From Mesolinea sp964536465 (GTDB taxonomy: Bacteria; Chloroflexota; Anaerolineae; Anaerolineales; Anaerolineaceae): a stretch of DNA of 49,174 nt. The stretch covers positions 1 through 49,174 of the forward strand of contig CAZHXQ010000004.1 in assembly GCA_964536465.1 (NCBI GenBank). Direction: 5' to 3'. The translations under genes were made by a program, and so were the position numbers. Of this stretch, positions 32,151-41,292 are shown piece by piece; positions within the stretch are counted from its first letter, which is position 1, and every line of letters begins with the position of its first letter. The notes beneath the pieces are model-generated. The model was given only the letters and a program-made list of their open reading frames with translations, searched no databases and had not been told where the DNA came from.

Positions 32151-33578
32151 TCATTTTTGAGTAACCTTGGTGAAGAATTGTTTCTCCAGCTCCTTGCGGT
32201 TCATCTCAGTTTTTGTCAGGACTTTCTCAGTGAACAACGGATAATGTAGGTTCAGCAGTTCAAGCATGCCGTAAGCCACACGGCGAATTGAAAAATGGGC
32301 ATTGGCGGCGCTGCGCAATTTTATGAAATGGAAGAGTGAACGCAGATTGCACTGGCAGAATACCCGCCTGTTGAACGCGTTGGGCAGAACGTAGGCAGCA
32401 ATCTGTGGGTTCCAATCGGCTATTTGTTGGTACAGTTCGGCAATCTCTTCCATGGTCGCCCCGAATTTGTCCTCGAGCCCTGCTTCGCTGATTGCCCGGG
32501 GAACCGCATAGCCATGTTCAATGTTGAAATTCTGAACGGTCTGGGTCATCATGCGGTGGCGTTTGAACTCGAAATATGCGCCCTGGTCCATAATTAAATC
32601 AAAGGAAGCGCAAGCATATTCGAGCTCTCTCAAGGGTGTGTCAAACTTGCCCACTTTTTCAAAGACCTTATCAACCATTGCCTGCTTTTCTTCCTGGCTT
32701 AGGCCCTGGACGTAACTCAGGCAATCCTGGAAACCCGCCTTTCCAAAGCGATAAAGTACACTTGCCAGGATCTTATTCTCACCATTTGGGTCAGAGTCGA
32801 TCAGTTGGAAAGGTTCGTGGCTGGAACTCGTAAAATTGGAGGATATCTCGCGGAAATATTTTGTTACCTCCGGCAGATACGCAATCGGTTCGGCATACTT
32901 TACCAGTGTGGGTAATTCCTGGGTGGCAACGCGTTTGACCTCCTCGCCAATCAGACGCACCTCCATCAAGTCAGAAGAAAGCATCTTGCGGATAGCATAT
33001 TCCAGGCTGCGGGCGTTGATGGTCAATCCCACATTCGCCATCGAAGCAGCCGGCAGAACGAAGCGAGCCACATCAACCGCCTTGAGTCTTGAACGATTTT
33101 GCCAGGCTCTCTGCGATTCATTTTCTTTACGCTCGGTCTGTGCCTGACCCCAGGGCACAAGCCCCTCCAGAATCTCGGCATAGGTAACGAAAAGGCGGGA
33201 GAGCTGTTCCTGGTAGGCTTTGGCAAAGGGGCTGTGGTGAATTTCTGGCGGGGTCACAAAAGCGCTTGAGTCCCACTGCTGATAGCGGGTCGATTTCTCA
33301 GTGTAGGACGCCAGGCGGTTTCCTTCAATGGTCTCAATTGCCAGCCGCGAGACGTTTTCCAACGCCAGATGTAAGACTGCATGTTCTGCGACGCTGCTGT
33401 GACCGTAACCAACGATCCATTTTTCACTGAACTCGGTGCTCTGCTCTTCGTCCAGTTCGGCGGCAATCTGATCAAAGGGTTCGGGCGAGCGTGAGGTCTT
33501 TGCAAAAGTGACCGCAATCGTCTCGGCGCTCAAGTTACGGGGGCTCAATCGATAGATTCTGCGCTTAAATTCTGCCAT
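32151..33578 (-). CDS. thyX: Tandem (double-domain) FAD-dependent thymidylate synthase ThyX
   Basis: A 475-residue protein, about twice the usual ThyX length, made of two ThyX-like repeats. ThyX makes dTMP from dUMP using methylene-tetrahydrofolate, NADPH and FAD. In repeat 1 (about 1-235) the signature is GNRLASYTEKSTRY (86-99): the S, E, S, R and Y of RHRxxSxNExSxRY are kept, but the leading R and H are G and N. In repeat 2 (about 240-470) RHR (340-342) is kept, but the ExSxRY part is replaced by VQNFN; it does keep NLRSLFHFIKLR (411-422), the catalytic-Arg region. The ATG at 33578 follows GGAGG by seven bases and overlaps the ribF stop by 14 bases. Confidence 0.9.
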   Translation of the reverse strand: MAEFKRRIYRLSPRNLSAETIAVTFAKTSRSPEPFDQIAAELDEEQSTEFSEKWIVGYGHSSVAEHAVLHLALENVSRLAIETIEGNRLASYTEKSTRYQQWDSSAFVTPPEIHHSPFAKAYQEQLSRLFVTYAEILEGLVPWGQAQTERKENESQRAWQNRSRLKAVDVARFVLPAASMANVGLTINARSLEYAIRKMLSSDLMEVRLIGEEVKRVATQELPTLVKYAEPIAYLPEVTKYFREISSNFTSSSHEPFQLIDSDPNGENKILASVLYRFGKAGFQDCLSYVQGLSQEEKQAMVDKVFEKVGKFDTPLRELEYACASFDLIMDQGAYFEFKRHRMMTQTVQNFNIEHGYAVPRAISEAGLEDKFGATMEEIAELYQQIADWNPQIAAYVLPNAFNRRVFCQCNLRSLFHFIKLRSAANAHFSIRRVAYGMLELLNLHYPLFTEKVLTKTEMNRKELEKQFFTKVTQK

Positions 33579-34494
33579 CAAGTATCCTCCGGGCTTCGGC
33601 CTTGTCTTCCTCAATCTGATCCACCAGGTCTGAGATGTGCTCATACTTAAGCTCATCTCTCATGAAACTTATGAATCGCACGTGAATGAGACTGCCGTAA
33701 ATGTCTTTGTCAAAGTCGAGCAGGAGCGTCTCGACACTGGGGAAGTTACCGTCATCAAAGGTGGGTCGGATGCCGACGCTGGTGACACCCATGACAGATT
33801 GACCATCAACATCGACCAGTGTGGCATAGACGCCATAACGGGGGAGTTTTCGTTGCAGATCGAAGTAGAGGTTAGCCGTGGGGAATCCGAGTTTGGAGCC
33901 TTGCCGTTTGCCAGGAGCAACTAATCCTGATAGCACATAGGGTCTTCCCAGCAGCCTGGCAGCCTGATCGACCTGGCCAGCGTCCAAGGCCGTACGGATT
34001 CGCTGGGAAGACACCACCTCTCCATCCAGCAGCACCGGGGGCATGTGTAGGCAAGGCATACCGATCTGAGAACAGACACATTGTAGTGCCTCACCCGTTC
34101 CTTGCCTGTTCTTCCCCAGAGCAAAGTTTTCCCCAACCAGCAAACCCAGCAAAGGGATTTGAGAGTTGAGCCTGTCAAAAAATTGTTTGGCGTCGAGGTC
34201 AGCCAGCTGTTGGTTGAACGGCAGGTTGATGACCACATCCAATCCGGTCTTTTCGAGGAGTCGTCTCTTTTCAGCACGGTCATTTAAGTAGTGACCTTCA
34301 ACCAGCTGCGTGAAATATGCCCGCGGATGAGGCCAAAAGGTGATTGCCGCAGCGAGCGCATTATCCTGGCGGGCATGGGCTATCAGGTTGGCAATCAGGG
34401 TCTGGTGACCTAAATGTACACCATCGAAATTACCAATCGTTATCCAGGCTGGTTCAAGCGGAGTTTCGGGCCAGTCATTTATCTCTATGGTCAC
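33565..34494 (-). CDS. ribF: Bifunctional riboflavin kinase/FAD synthetase RibF
   Basis: A 309-residue enzyme that phosphorylates riboflavin to FMN and adenylates it to FAD. The N-terminal nucleotidyltransferase domain (1-185) has GNFDGVHLGHQ and the SSQRIR motif. The C-terminal flavokinase domain has GSKLGFPTANL and YGVYATLV, ending with an RISFMRDELK-like strand. FAD made here would serve ThyX, whose ATG lies within the ribF 3' end. A hairpin separates ribF from truB upstream. Confidence 0.95.
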   Translation of the reverse strand: MTIEINDWPETPLEPAWITIGNFDGVHLGHQTLIANLIAHARQDNALAAAITFWPHPRAYFTQLVEGHYLNDRAEKRRLLEKTGLDVVINLPFNQQLADLDAKQFFDRLNSQIPLLGLLVGENFALGKNRQGTGEALQCVCSQIGMPCLHMPPVLLDGEVVSSQRIRTALDAGQVDQAARLLGRPYVLSGLVAPGKRQGSKLGFPTANLYFDLQRKLPRYGVYATLVDVDGQSVMGVTSVGIRPTFDDGNFPSVETLLLDFDKDIYGSLIHVRFISFMRDELKYEHISDLVDQIEEDKAEARRILDGRI

Positions 34495-34512
34495 TGTTTA
34501 CCCTCTTTTTGA

Positions 34513-34548
34513 AAACACCCCGTCCTTAACTTGAAAGGCGGGGTGTTT
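34513..34548 (-). terminator. Hairpin between truB and ribF
   Basis: AAACACCCCG and CGGGGTGTTT (34513-34522, 34539-34548) pair over ten bases, with an inner CCTT/AAGG extension. On the minus strand four T follow. It lies 14 bases after the truB stop and 18 before the ribF ATG, so it would end or attenuate readthrough into ribF and thyX. Confidence 0.7.
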
Positions 34549-34562
34549 CGATCTGATTCACA

Positions 34563-35486
34563 TCAGTTGCTAAACACTTTGCGCGGCTGCCATTCCTGCG
34601 TCTGCGCGTCGTATTCCATCAGCGCAACCAGTTCCCCGTCTTCGCCGATCGCTCTTGCCATCAGACCTTCTTCCATATCGGGCTCAGCTGGCACACGGTG
34701 ACCGTGGCTGACTTCATCAATCTGCTCTGGCTCGAGCACAATGGTATGCCAATCACTCAGTGCATCAGCAGCTGGAAGGAGGTACCTGTACCAATCGCCA
34801 TTCTCGAAAGCCTCTTCCAGTCGGCGCATAGAAACTGCATCCCGCAAGCTAAACTGACCGTTTATCGTGCGACGTAAACCGATGAGCGTGGCGCCTGAAC
34901 CCAGTTTTTCGCCCAGGTCCGACGCGAAAGAGCGCACGTAGGTGCCGGATGAACATTGAATGTCAATGACAGCCTCTGGCGGGTCCCAGTCTAGCAATTC
35001 CAGACTGTGCACCGTGACAGTACGAGGTTCCATTTCTACTTCCTTGCCTTCACGGGCAAGTTCATAGGCTCTTTTTCCTTGAATTTTTATTGCGGAATAG
35101 ATCGGAGGAGTTTGTTCAACCTCTCCGATAAAACCTTCCATCGCTTGCTCGAGTTCTTCGTAGCTGATGTCAACCGGGCGACGGCTGGTAACCTCGCCTT
35201 CAGAGTCGAAGGTGCTGGTCGTCACGCCAAATTTGATGATAGCCTGATAGCGTTTATTGGACGCTGACACAAACTCGCTCAAACGAACGGCCGGCCCCAC
35301 CAAAACTACCAAAACTCCTGAGGCGCGCGGGTCTAACGTACCAGTATGCCCAGCGCGTTTAATGCCCGTGCCTCGCCGGACAAATTGAACGACATCGTGC
35401 GAAGTCATTCCTACCGGTTTGTCAACAATTAATACACCAGAAACTTTATTGCTTAAGCTTCCCTGGGGCTCTTGATTTAGATCCAT
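34563..35486 (-). CDS. truB: tRNA pseudouridine(55) synthase TruB
   Basis: A 307-residue enzyme that isomerises U55 of the tRNA T-loop to pseudouridine. The catalytic Asp is D52 in GHTGTLDP, after VDKPVGMTSHDVV. The KRAYELAREG block and the CSSGTYVRSFASDLG block are also present. The start at 35486 is preferred over an in-frame ATG at 35504 because AGAGGA lies four bases before it and the longer form would overlap the nrnA stop. It sits in the nusA-ribF operon, whose products act in translation. Confidence 0.95.
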   Translation of the reverse strand: MDLNQEPQGSLSNKVSGVLIVDKPVGMTSHDVVQFVRRGTGIKRAGHTGTLDPRASGVLVVLVGPAVRLSEFVSASNKRYQAIIKFGVTTSTFDSEGEVTSRRPVDISYEELEQAMEGFIGEVEQTPPIYSAIKIQGKRAYELAREGKEVEMEPRTVTVHSLELLDWDPPEAVIDIQCSSGTYVRSFASDLGEKLGSGATLIGLRRTINGQFSLRDAVSMRRLEEAFENGDWYRYLLPAADALSDWHTIVLEPEQIDEVSHGHRVPAEPDMEEGLMARAIGEDGELVALMEYDAQTQEWQPRKVFSN

Positions 35487-35496
35487 TATTCCTCTT

Positions 35497-36468
35497 CTAA
35501 ACATTCCCCTTGATTTTAATATAGTGATGAGTCGCGCTCAATACTTTTTCCTTAACCTCTTCCAGTTTACCCTGAATGTCGGCGCCTGCCGCTGAGGCAT
35601 GACCACCTCCGCCAAAACTGTTAGCAATCTCGGACACATCCAGACCTTTGACCGAACGCCAGCTGACTTTTACAGACTCATTGGGCTGCTCGATAAACAA
35701 TATCGAAATCAAAGCCTCTGGCACAACCGTCAGTGTGTTAATCAAGTCTGCGTCATCATTTTCCGGATAGCCAGCTACGATTCTATCATCAAGCGTCAAG
35801 GTTGAGAACAAAACACCGTCATTGAACCTCAATTTGGTCAGACCCTGCCCCCAGTAGCGAATCTCAGGAAGCGTCCGCATACTCAAGGTTTGATGATAAA
35901 CCTTGACCAGGTCAACTCCCTTTTCCATCAGGTCAGCTGCAGTCCGCAGAGCTTTGGGGGTGGTGTTGTTGGTGCGAAAACCCAGCGTGTCTGCCAGTAA
36001 ACCCACCATCAGACAGGTGGCTGTGTCCTTATTTACAGCCAAGCCCCAATCGGACAGTTTTTCTGACAAGACCAGCGCGGTTGCCTCAGACTCTTCCTCA
36101 ACATAATCGATTTCGCCAAAATTGATGTGGGTCTTATGGTGATCGACCACCAGATCGGGCTTAGGCAGCCCGTCCAACACATTGCCGACCCTGTGGCGAT
36201 CTGCGCTGTCCACAACAATCATATAGTCGTAGGCAGGGCTGACAGCAGTCGAGACTTGCGCTGCTCCAGGCAAAAAAAGGTACCGTTCAGCAACGCCATC
36301 TTGCAAAACGCACTGCACTTCTTTGCCGGCTTCACGCAGAGCATTCCCAAAAGCGAGCATGCTGCCAACAGCGTCACCGTCGGGTCGAATGTGCGAAACA
36401 ATAACGAACTTTTTGGCGTTTTTTATTTGCATCTTTATGATGCCATCAGTTGACAAAACTTGATTCAT
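35497..36468 (-). CDS. nrnA: DHH/DHHA1 oligoribonuclease and pAp-phosphatase NrnA
   Basis: A 323-residue enzyme that degrades short RNA oligomers and pAp. DHH motifs are complete: SHIRPDGDAVGS, VVDSAD, DHH in LVVDHHKTHINF, and the DHHA1 motif GGGGHASAAG near the C-terminus. Its ATG overlaps the rbfA stop by four bases (ATGA), and its stop is 11 bases before the truB start. This position after rbfA is common in many bacterial phyla. Confidence 0.93.
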   Translation of the reverse strand: MNQVLSTDGIIKMQIKNAKKFVIVSHIRPDGDAVGSMLAFGNALREAGKEVQCVLQDGVAERYLFLPGAAQVSTAVSPAYDYMIVVDSADRHRVGNVLDGLPKPDLVVDHHKTHINFGEIDYVEEESEATALVLSEKLSDWGLAVNKDTATCLMVGLLADTLGFRTNNTTPKALRTAADLMEKGVDLVKVYHQTLSMRTLPEIRYWGQGLTKLRFNDGVLFSTLTLDDRIVAGYPENDDADLINTLTVVPEALISILFIEQPNESVKVSWRSVKGLDVSEIANSFGGGGHASAAGADIQGKLEEVKEKVLSATHHYIKIKGNV

Positions 36469-36941
36469 ACCTGTTCATCTTCCTCATCAGCCAGGTAATC
36501 GTCTTCCGGGACTTCATCGAAGTCTTCTTCTTCCTGATCAACGTCATAGTCCTCATCGAGGTCTTCAACGTCCGCATTATCCATCTGAGGATGTTCCTCA
36601 TTTTGCCATTGTGTCAGCAAGTCATCGATGCGGGCTGCCTTTTCTGGGGTAGGATCCCAGAAAAAGCGCAGTCTGGGCGTTATACGCAAATCGATCTCTT
36701 GTGAGATTTCAAATCGCAGGAAGCCTTTGGCATGGCGCAGCGCGCTGAGAACCTCTTCGGCCCGCTCCTGACCTTCGATGGCAGAAACATAAATATTGGC
36801 GAAATCGAGCTCGCGATCCACCCTGACGTCCGTCACAGAGACCCCTTGCAAACGCGGGTCTTCAATTTTTGATAGAAGAGTGAGCGACAAGATCTCTTTC
36901 ATCCGGTCATTGATTCTCTTCATTCTTAGACTTGAAGGCAT
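36465..36941 (-). CDS. rbfA: 30S ribosome-binding factor RbfA with acidic tail
   Basis: A 158-residue KH-fold factor needed for maturation of the 30S subunit. The family core is about 1-115: RMKRINDRMKEILS, then DPRLQGVSVTDVRVDREL and RLRFFWDPTPEKAARID. The last ~45 residues (around DEDYDVDQEEEDFDEVPEDD) are strongly acidic and longer than in most RbfA. The ATG follows the infB stop by 22 bases and the gene overlaps nrnA by four bases. Confidence 0.92.
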   Translation of the reverse strand: MPSSLRMKRINDRMKEILSLTLLSKIEDPRLQGVSVTDVRVDRELDFANIYVSAIEGQERAEEVLSALRHAKGFLRFEISQEIDLRITPRLRFFWDPTPEKAARIDDLLTQWQNEEHPQMDNADVEDLDEDYDVDQEEEDFDEVPEDDYLADEEDEQV

Positions 36942-36963
36942 AGTTGCTCCTCTACTGACGGAA

Positions 36964-38748
36964 TTAACCGCCGAACTTCTCAGTAATCACACATTCTAAC
37001 AGATCACCGACTTCAAAATCTTCAAAATTCTTTAAGGTGATGCCGCACTCCATACCCTGACGGACTTCACGGACATCCTCTTTCTCACGTCGCAGCGAAG
37101 ACACTTCCGTTTTGACCAATTCTTGACCATCCCGAATAACCCGCACGGCAGCATTCCGGCGGAATTCACCTTCCAGAATCCGGCAGCCAGCAGCGTTTCC
37201 GCCTTTGGAAACCTTAAAGGTTGCCAGCACGGTTGCCTTACCGATCACGCGTTCCACCAATTCGGGTTCAAGCAGACCCCTGAGTGCTTTTTCCACGTCC
37301 TCCACCAATCGGTAGATGATATTGTACAAACGGATCGAAACGCCCTCTGTATCCGCCAGGCGACGGGCACCCTGGTCAGTATTGACATCAAAACCCATCA
37401 CAACCGCATCTGAGGCGGCTGCCAACATAATATCACTTTCTGTGATATTTCCGGTCTCAGCATGTAAAACCTTTATAGAAATATCTTTTTGCTGCTTGCT
37501 CACCTTCTCAAGCTCGTTCGTAATTGGCTCGAGTGACCCCTGAACATCCGCCTTGAGGATCAGGCGTAATTCTTTGGCTTCTCCAGATTTGTAACGATCG
37601 AACAGTTCTTCCAAAGTCGCTCTCTTGACATATTTTTTGGCTTCACGCTCTTCAATGCGTTTTGCCACCATTGCCCGGCCTTCCTTTTCGTTAGCGACCA
37701 CCTGGAACAGATCACCAGCTTCGGGAAGCGTGTTCAACCCCATCACCAAAACTGGTGTGGATGGAGAGGCTTTGTTGACGCGCTTTTGACGTTGATCAAA
37801 CATGGCTTTAATTTTGCCAACTGCTTCTCCAGCAACCACGACATCGCCCACTTTGAGCGTGCCATTTTGCACCAGCAGGGTAGCCAAAGGACCTCGACCC
37901 TTTTCGAGCCGTGCTTCTACCACGGTGCCAATGCAGGGCCCCTTTGGATTGGCTTTAATCGTCAGGTTATCGGCGACAAGGAGAATCGTTTCCAAAAGAT
38001 CGTCCAAACCTGTCTGGTCTCTGGCTGAAACAGGCACAACAAAAGTATCGCCTTCCCATTCGTCGGGTTGAAGGCCGATCTCGGCAAGCTGCCTTTTGAC
38101 GCGGTCTTGGTTTGCGGCAGCCTTATCGATTTTATTTAATGCGACGATGATGGGGACCTGGGCAGCCTTGGCATGATTGGTAGCTTCGCGAGTTTGCGGC
38201 TGAACGCCATCGTCCGCGGCAACAACCAGCACGACAATATCTGCTCCCTGTGCGCCTCGGGCCCTCATGGACGAGAAGGCGGCATGACCGGGTGTGTCCA
38301 GAAAAGTGAGTGGGCGGCCGTTATGGATAATCTGATGCGCGCCGATATGCTGCGTGATCCCGCCAACCTCACCGCCGGCGACGTTGGTATTACGAATCGC
38401 GTCTAACAGCGTGGTCTTACCATGATCAACATGCCCCAAAATTGTCACAACTGGTGGACGAGGGCTAAGTTTTTCTGCGTCTTCATCCAGAATCACGCGA
38501 CGCCAGAGCGGAATTTCGCCTAATTCTTCAACTTTTTCTTCTTCCTGTTCAAGTTGAGGGTCGAATCCCAACTCGGTTGCGACCACAGCGGCAGTATCAA
38601 AATCGATTGTCTGATTGATGCTGGCCATGACGCCATTCGACATCAGGATTTTTATAACCTGAACTGCGCTGTCGTCCAGCATGCTGGCTAACTCGCGCAC
38701 AGTAATACTATACGGTAACTGGATGATTTTGTTTTCTTTATTGCCCAT
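36964..38748 (-). CDS. infB: Translation initiation factor IF-2
   Basis: A 594-residue GTPase that brings fMet-tRNA to the 30S subunit. The G1 motif GHVDHGKT is at 105-112, followed by DTPGHAAF and NKID. The N-terminal part is short (about 95 residues versus several hundred in E. coli), holding only the IF2_N-like ITVRELASMLDDSAVQVIK. The ATG at 38748 is chosen because AAGGAGG lies six bases before it; a longer frame opens at 38775. An internal promoter may lie in the 76-base gap after ylxR (TTGTCA, 16 bases, TAATAC), but this is weak. Confidence 0.95.
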   Translation of the reverse strand: MGNKENKIIQLPYSITVRELASMLDDSAVQVIKILMSNGVMASINQTIDFDTAAVVATELGFDPQLEQEEEKVEELGEIPLWRRVILDEDAEKLSPRPPVVTILGHVDHGKTTLLDAIRNTNVAGGEVGGITQHIGAHQIIHNGRPLTFLDTPGHAAFSSMRARGAQGADIVVLVVAADDGVQPQTREATNHAKAAQVPIIVALNKIDKAAANQDRVKRQLAEIGLQPDEWEGDTFVVPVSARDQTGLDDLLETILLVADNLTIKANPKGPCIGTVVEARLEKGRGPLATLLVQNGTLKVGDVVVAGEAVGKIKAMFDQRQKRVNKASPSTPVLVMGLNTLPEAGDLFQVVANEKEGRAMVAKRIEEREAKKYVKRATLEELFDRYKSGEAKELRLILKADVQGSLEPITNELEKVSKQQKDISIKVLHAETGNITESDIMLAAASDAVVMGFDVNTDQGARRLADTEGVSIRLYNIIYRLVEDVEKALRGLLEPELVERVIGKATVLATFKVSKGGNAAGCRILEGEFRRNAAVRVIRDGQELVKTEVSSLRREKEDVREVRQGMECGITLKNFEDFEVGDLLECVITEKFGG

Positions 38749-38824
38749 TAATACCTCCTTATGATATCGCAGCAATCCCCTTACAAAACGGTAACGGTAT
38801 TATGAGCAAACTGTCGGCTGACAA

Positions 38825-39172
38825 TCAGGCCATTGTGTGATCCTTATCAGAAGTGCTACCTGTCCGGAGGTCTTCATCCGCTGAAGTCCCTTCAGGCAGG
38901 TCTTCCATATAAGTCCGTAATCTGGCCAGGTCTTGCTCCTGAATCGTTATCCGTAACGCTTTTGCCAATGATCCTTTTAACCCTTTGATCCAGCAGCTCT
39001 TTTGGTCGTGCAGATAAGCTCCACGACCAGGCAGCCTGCCACTAAGGTCGATCTTAACACCCTCTTCGGTCCTGACCAGCCGGACGAGGTTCCGTTTTGG
39101 CAGAACTTCGCGACAGCCTACACAGGTCCGTTGAGGTATGTGCTTGGGTTTAGGTTTGTTTTTTGCTGCCAC
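38825..39172 (-). CDS. ylxR: YlxR (DUF448) RNA-binding protein
   Basis: A 115-residue protein with the whole DUF448 signature: RTCVGCREVLPKRNLVRLVR, then DLSGRLPGRGAYLH. In Bacillus and Streptococcus relatives the family binds RNase P RNA (hence the name RnpM). It occupies its usual place between nusA and infB. The acidic C-terminal 25 residues (GTSADEDLRTGS-like) are not part of the family core. Confidence 0.9.
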   Translation of the reverse strand: MAAKNKPKPKHIPQRTCVGCREVLPKRNLVRLVRTEEGVKIDLSGRLPGRGAYLHDQKSCWIKGLKGSLAKALRITIQEQDLARLRTYMEDLPEGTSADEDLRTGSTSDKDHTMA

Positions 39173-39230
39173 CTTAATGCTTTCTCTATCAAAAGCGTTT
39201 TCTCATCTTAAACCCATTGCTGGGCTTAAT

Positions 39231-39272
39231 CACCGCTGAACCAGGTCAACCCTGGTGGCGGCGGTGTTTTTT
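39231..39272 (+). terminator. Terminator-like hairpin in the nusA-ylxR gap, plus strand
   Basis: On the plus strand, CACCGC (39231-39236) pairs with GCGGTG (39261-39266) and inner ACCAGG with CCTGGT, followed by six T. No plus-strand gene precedes it, so on the minus strand it acts instead as a stem-loop right after the nusA stop. It may block antisense transcription or mark an mRNA processing site. Confidence 0.5.
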
Positions 39273-41193
39273 ACCAATTTTCCCATTCCTCATCACTTTT
39301 ACGGTGCTTGTAACGCACAACGTCAGTGTCCTGGTCCGGGTCGTATTCAACCGTGTAACCACGGCGTTTCTTGCCCTTCTTCTTAGAGGGCATCATTTGT
39401 CCATGTTCTTCATCATCGACGGGGATGGTCTTGTCGCGCAGCATGGTGTCTAACCGGAAGAGTTCTTCAAAGCTTTTCTCCTCGGAGTCCTCACTTTCAG
39501 CCTCGACCTGTTCAGTTTCAACCTGCGCTGATTCCAGTTCAGGTTCTTTCTGAGTTGCCTCTTGAACGGGCTCTGCTTCGGCTTCCACCGCAGCCATCTC
39601 TTCCACCGCTTCGACTTCAGCCACTGCCGCCTGTGTGGGCGCTTCCACAGCGCTCTCTTCAACGCCTTCGGCTGCTTCCTCAACTTCCATCGCCGGGAAT
39701 TTGTAACTGTTGACAGCTTCAAGGATTTCTTCATAGTACTTTGGACCGATACCATTGAAGGCTAAAATTGCATCCGGGTCGGTGCGAACCGCAAAAATCA
39801 AGTCGCCAAAGGTTTCCAGGTTGTTCTCTTGCAGAATCACCAGGACGTGCTCTTTGATTCCGGGCACATCATAAATTGAGATGTCGAAAGCCCGAGGATC
39901 AATGCTTTCCCGGATGGCCTTGAGTTCAGCCATGTGGGCATCAACTTCTTCCTTCCGGTCAGCCTCCCCACGTCGTTCCACCCGATCGACAAAACGACCA
40001 ATCAAAGCACTGTCGTCCAGGCTGAGAACGCGACCCTCAGATTTGGCATGAAGCAGCTCTTCGACGCGGGCCATCGTGTCGGCTTCTGTTTTAGCTAATT
40101 CTGCCAGGCTGCTGTCTTCGCGTAACTTCAGCAGCGCTTTAGCCGCCGCCTCGGAAACACTCATAATGTCGATTCGCCAGCCGGTCAGTTTGGCTGCCAG
40201 ACGGGCATTTTGACCTTCCCGTCCAATTGCCAGGCTCAGCTGATCTTCAGGCACCACTACAGTCGCCGTCTTATGTTCGGTGATAGATGGGTTCAGGTAA
40301 ACTCCGATAACCCTGGCTGGGCTGATCGCTTTACTGATGTAAACAGCCGTGTCCGGGTTCCATTCAATTACGTCAATTTTTTCGTCGTGCAGTTCACGCA
40401 CGATCGCCTGGATGCGAACTCCCCGCTGACCGACACAGGCGCCTACAGGGTCGATGCCCTGCTGCGTGGCCGAGACTGCCACTTTGGCACGCTGACCAGG
40501 TTCGCGGGCAATTGAGCGGATCTCGACAATGCCGTGATAAATTTCAGGGACTTCATTCTCAAGCAATCGGCGTAAAAAATTGCGGTGAGCGCGTGAAAGT
40601 TCAATCTGAAGACCTCTGGGAGTATCTTCGACACTGACCACGAAAGCGCGGATGCGGTCATGAATGCGGAAACGCTCGCTGGGGATCATCTCTTTTCTTT
40701 GCATGGTCCCTTCAGCCTTTAGATCGAGACCGATGGTTGCCTGGCGGGAATTAACTGCCTGGACGATACCGCTGGTAATCTCACCTACCTGCTTGATGAA
40801 ATGTTCATATTGGCGCTGCTTTTCGGCATCGCGGATCCGCTGCTGAATGGCCTGGCGGGCAGTCTGTGCCGCTATCCGACCGAAATTCTCAGGGGTCGAT
40901 TCAACCATCACCAGATCCCCGATTTCGCAATCGGGATGGACCTTGCGGGCGTCTTCCAGCAAGACCTCGGTACGATAGTCGGTGATGCTGTCCGAAACCT
41001 CTTTTTCCACAAATACGCTGACATTGCCTGTGTCAAAGTCCATTTCTACCTGAACATCCTGGGCAGCAGAAGAGCCAACGGTCTTACGATAGGCAGAAAC
41101 CATGGCCGATTCGAGGGCGGCCAGGATTACTTCCCGTGGTAAACCTTTATCCTCCAGGACTTCGTTGAAGGCTAATGCAAATTCGCTTTTCAT
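39271..41193 (-). CDS. nusA: Transcription termination/antitermination factor NusA, long form
   Basis: A 640-residue RNA-polymerase-binding protein with the N-terminal NusA domain (1-130), an S1 domain (about 135-200) and two KH domains (about 205-350). KH signatures are GACVGQRGVRIQAIVREL and AIGREGQNARLAAKLTGW. Helix-hairpin-helix-like repeats (about 350-510) follow, e.g. AILAFNGIGPKYYEEILEAV. The rest (515-610) is a long Glu/Ala-rich disordered tail ending with a basic KKKGKKRRG segment. The length is above the ~495 of E. coli. The gene has its own promoter and leader; rimP is not upstream. Confidence 0.94.
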   Translation of the reverse strand: MKSEFALAFNEVLEDKGLPREVILAALESAMVSAYRKTVGSSAAQDVQVEMDFDTGNVSVFVEKEVSDSITDYRTEVLLEDARKVHPDCEIGDLVMVESTPENFGRIAAQTARQAIQQRIRDAEKQRQYEHFIKQVGEITSGIVQAVNSRQATIGLDLKAEGTMQRKEMIPSERFRIHDRIRAFVVSVEDTPRGLQIELSRAHRNFLRRLLENEVPEIYHGIVEIRSIAREPGQRAKVAVSATQQGIDPVGACVGQRGVRIQAIVRELHDEKIDVIEWNPDTAVYISKAISPARVIGVYLNPSITEHKTATVVVPEDQLSLAIGREGQNARLAAKLTGWRIDIMSVSEAAAKALLKLREDSSLAELAKTEADTMARVEELLHAKSEGRVLSLDDSALIGRFVDRVERRGEADRKEEVDAHMAELKAIRESIDPRAFDISIYDVPGIKEHVLVILQENNLETFGDLIFAVRTDPDAILAFNGIGPKYYEEILEAVNSYKFPAMEVEEAAEGVEESAVEAPTQAAVAEVEAVEEMAAVEAEAEPVQEATQKEPELESAQVETEQVEAESEDSEEKSFEELFRLDTMLRDKTIPVDDEEHGQMMPSKKKGKKRRGYTVEYDPDQDTDVVRYKHRKSDEEWENW

Positions 41194-41234
41194 GTCGTTC
41201 TTTCTCCAAAATAAAAGTGCTCAGTTCTAAATAA

Positions 41235-41271
41235 AAAAGTGGACCTCTGCCCACTTTTCGGATCGAAAAGT
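41235..41271 (-). promoter_or_regulatory. Mutually exclusive hairpins in the nusA leader
   Basis: Read on the minus strand, hairpin 1 is ACTTTTCG-ATC-CGAAAAGT (41271 to 41253). Hairpin 2 is AAAAGTGG-GCAGAGGT-CCACTTTT (41258 to 41235) followed by TT. They share AAAAGT, so only one can form. Hairpin 2 ends in T-rich sequence about 41 bases before the nusA ATG and looks like a terminator; hairpin 1 would act as its antiterminator. Confidence 0.55.
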
Positions 41272-41292
41272 ATTTAACTGACTAACAACAAA

